Below are positions 22,247-23,527 of a DNA stretch of 23,527 nucleotides, piece after piece. A model generated the notes under the pieces. The model was not told where the DNA came from, made no database searches, and saw only the letters and a program-made list of their open reading frames with translations. Each line of letters begins with the position of its first letter. Position 1 is the stretch's first letter. Origin of the DNA: a virus. A program made the position numbers and the translations under genes. The DNA lies in the IMG/VR virus record IMGVR_UViG_3300028829_000115, positions 1 through 23,527 of that record. One strand, 5' to 3'.

Positions 22247-22366
22247 TTAATAAATTAACACCAGTTAACCTGTAAGTTTCACCGCAATCACACGAACCAG
22301 AATAGGTTTAGTTGTCTACCCATACCCCGCAAGATAGAGATAAACAACCCACAACGGGTATTTTGA
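22205..22366 (-). ncRNA. Candidate structured small RNA or attenuator leader
   Basis: A promoter matching consensus and a terminator bracket about 160 nt with no credible gene. Read on the minus strand, GUUGUUUAUC (22339-22348) pairs with GGUAGACAAC (22311-22320) in a 10-bp stem with two GU pairs. TTAAC-TGGT-GTTAA forms a small hairpin near 22253-22266. The 5'-end segment ACCCGTTGT (22351-22359) is exactly complementary to ACAACGGGT in the terminator loop (22220-22228). Such a contact could stabilise the folded RNA or control the terminator. Whether it acts as a free RNA or only as a leader is open. Confidence 0.5.
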
Positions 22367-22372
22367 AAACGC

Positions 22373-22401
22373 ATTATATCAGAGCGGAAAAACCTTGTCA
22401 A
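22373..22401 (-). promoter_or_regulatory. Consensus sigma70 promoter overlapping the phoH stop
   Basis: On the minus strand TTGACA (22396-22401), 17 nt and TATAAT (22373-22378) match consensus at all twelve bases, with TG at the extended -10 position. The TGA inside TTGACA is the stop codon of phoH. The flanks match the capsid promoter at 11882-11910 closely. Start is expected near 22366. Confidence 0.9.
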
Positions 22402-23111
22402 GTAAAAAATTTATCTTTTGCTAATAAATAAGACTTGACAAGTCCAGAACGCACAACATCGTCAATATCAAACTGGATCTTACTGAAGTCCTCTTTCATC
22501 TTATCTAGGATCTTCATAAAGTCTAGCAGCCCATGTCTGTCATGGTTCCTAGCTAAATCAGACTGCTTGAAATCACCTGAAAAGATTAGTCGTGTATTCT
22601 CACCAGCCCTAGTGATTACAGAGTCTAACTCGTGAAATGTCAGGTTCTGCATCTCATCAATAAACAATACACAGTTATCGTATGTCTCACCACGTATAAA
22701 TGACGTGGACATAAACTCTACCATGTCCTTACTTTTCAAAATGTCATATGCATCACCACGGCTAAAGATTTCTGCACAGACACTCTTATAAGGTGACTCA
22801 TATTGTTTAATCTTTTCTTTTAAGGTTCCTGGTAAGAAACCTAAATCTCTAGTAGGCACAGCTGATCTGATAATATATAACTTATGAATGTCATTATTAG
22901 TGTCTATAACATCTTTAAGAGCTAAATATAAAGCACAGAATGTTTTACCAGTACCTGCCATTCCATGTAGCACAAGATTTTTATCATTGTTAATATATTC
23001 AGTAAATGTCTTTTCTTGATTATAAGTTAAAGGTACAATGCTTTTAGTGTTGAATAAAGTATTATTACTATTAGTATTACTATTTCTTTTCTTACTTAGC
23101 CGTTTAGGCAT
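22398..23111 (-). CDS. phoH: PhoH-like ATPase
   Basis: 237 residues. After a low-complexity Asn/Lys/Ser N-terminus (1-22), the P-loop is LHGMAGTGKT at 48-57 and Walker B is CVLFIDEMQN at 147-156. Further PhoH patterns are IIRSAVPTRDLGFLPG (80-95), RGETYDNC, and LIFSGDFKQSDL (175-186), which matches sensor-like motif III of superfamily 1-type ATPases. PhoH proteins bind ATP and RNA; they are common in marine phages, where their role is still unclear. The gene is AT-rich compared with the virion genes. GGAG lies 10 nt before the ATG, and a good promoter and GATAC repeats lie just upstream. Confidence 0.88.
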   Translation of the reverse strand: MPKRLSKKRNSNTNSNNTLFNTKSIVPLTYNQEKTFTEYINNDKNLVLHGMAGTGKTFCALYLALKDVIDTNNDIHKLYIIRSAVPTRDLGFLPGTLKEKIKQYESPYKSVCAEIFSRGDAYDILKSKDMVEFMSTSFIRGETYDNCVLFIDEMQNLTFHELDSVITRAGENTRLIFSGDFKQSDLARNHDRHGLLDFMKILDKMKEDFSKIQFDIDDVVRSGLVKSYLLAKDKFFT

Positions 23112-23140
23112 AAAAACATTTCTCCCGACAGATCATATTA

Positions 23141-23193
23141 GATACGATACTACGTTTTGATACTCCGTATCTATCTAACAAGTAGATAGTATC
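23141..23193. repeat. GATAC/GTATC repeat cluster, probable operator
   Basis: Five copies of GATAC or its complement lie within 53 bp: 23141, 23146, 23159, 23167 and 23189. Two of them form the perfect palindrome GATAC-TCC-GTATC (23159-23171). A 7-bp inverted repeat CTATCTA/TAGATAG with a 5-nt gap (23171-23189) lies next to it and reaches the -10 box of the phoH promoter. The arrangement suits a repressor or activator site. Confidence 0.6.
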
Positions 23194-23214
23194 ATATCCT
23201 GAAACAGAAGTCAA
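23186..23214 (-). promoter_or_regulatory. Extended -10 promoter for phoH
   Basis: On the minus strand TTGACT (23209-23214), 17 nt and TACTAT (23186-23191), preceded by TGA as an extended -10, give a credible sigma70 promoter 75 nt before the phoH ATG. The start site near 23179 lies inside the inverted repeat 23171-23189. Confidence 0.7.
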
Positions 23215-23527
23215 TAGAAAAGATTGTCATTTAATGAAATAAATTACTTGACAGGATTATGGGGTCACACAGATTTGCGCATTGTGCCATGTGTTTACAT
23301 TTGATTTTCTCTAATTTTGTATAACCACATATACGGTACGGTAGACCCCCCCATGGCGACCGCCCGGCCCTTATAAATAGCCGCTGATTCGCAGACTATT
23401 TCGAGACGATCAAGCCTCCCGGAATAATATTTAACTCTATTTAGAATGCCTCTAATCTATTTGGAGCGGATCTAGGTTGATTTTTAGTGACACGGAAACC
23501 ACACCGCCAATCGGCCATTATATAGTA
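23215..23527. other. Non-coding control region at the right edge
   Basis: No supported gene occurs here; with the phoH promoter and repeats the gap is 416 nt. It is a mosaic of AT-rich DNA and a GC-rich patch (about 23336-23370) with tandem ACGGT, a run of seven C and CGACCGCCCGG. An imperfect hairpin AAATAG/CTATTT with an inner CTG/CAG stem lies at 23375-23401, and CTATTT recurs at 23437 and 23457. A plus-strand TTGACA at 23248 has no matching -10. A minus-strand TATAAT at 23517-23522 may be the -10 of a promoter whose -35 is outside the window. It may be an origin, a switch region or the boundary with another gene block. Confidence 0.5.

Noticed and set aside
22211-22366. tRNA-like elements such as GGTTCG in the leader
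   Set aside because: No cloverleaf with acceptor, anticodon and T arms can be drawn on either strand.
22288-22374. Possible 28-residue leader peptide in the leader RNA
   Set aside because: Its ATG overlaps the -10 box and would lie upstream of the transcript start, and it has no ribosome site.
23248-23276. Plus-strand promoter from TTGACA at 23248
   Set aside because: At 16-18 nt spacing the -10 is CAGATT, AGATTT or GATTTG, too far from consensus to support a divergent promoter.
23441-23518. Minus-strand frame of 25 codons starting MADWRCGF
   Set aside because: The ATG follows a TATAAT directly with no ribosome site, and the product shows no recognisable pattern.

Overview
The window looks like the virion-assembly (late) region of a tailed bacteriophage, most likely a marine short-tailed (podovirus-type) phage. 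All 25 protein genes called here lie on the minus strand and are packed head to tail with overlaps of 1 to 50 nt or gaps of a few bases. The conclusion rests on the gene order small terminase, large terminase, portal, scaffold, major capsid protein, adaptor, nozzle-like tail protein and fibre, with no tape measure, tail tube or sheath in view. PhoH, a sulfotransferase, a polyglycine adhesin-like protein and small lysine-rich proteins of types I recall from marine phages point to the sea. The host cannot be named from this sequence; several near-perfect sigma70 promoters suggest that the host RNA polymerase reads the region.

Reading in the direction of transcription (right to left): 23112-23527 is a non-coding control region with a promoter and GATAC repeats ahead of phoH (22398-23111). 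Next comes a 197-nt promoter, leader and terminator block (22205-22401) that looks like a structured RNA gene or attenuator. It is followed by a cluster of small genes (19987-22186): three basic proteins, two micro-proteins including a 37-residue cysteine-rich one, a 219-residue protein of unknown function, a membrane coiled-coil protein and an HNH nuclease. DNA packaging follows (19187-14606: an unknown basic protein, TerS, TerL, portal and a small protein). Then come a lysozyme-fused virion protein and the scaffold (14603-11919).

The capsid module (11918-10047) appears to have its own transcription unit: a consensus promoter, a leader with three hairpins, the capsid gene, a small abundant-type virion protein and a terminator-like hairpin. 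Below it lie a DUF115-like enzyme, the adaptor, the nozzle-like protein, a repeat-rich fibre and two small virion proteins, a polyglycine adhesin-like protein, a PAPS-type sulfotransferase, a small membrane protein, and two Gln/Ala-rich probable internal virion proteins, the last cut by the window edge.

The observations most worth following are the structured leader with a 9-nt match between its 5' end and the terminator loop, the overlooked cysteine-rich micro-protein, two small genes that look like the separated halves of one known protein type with an HNH gene between them, a recombinase-like N-terminal extension on TerL, and a cell-wall lytic domain fused to a long acidic virion protein. 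No complete new defence or mobile system is visible.
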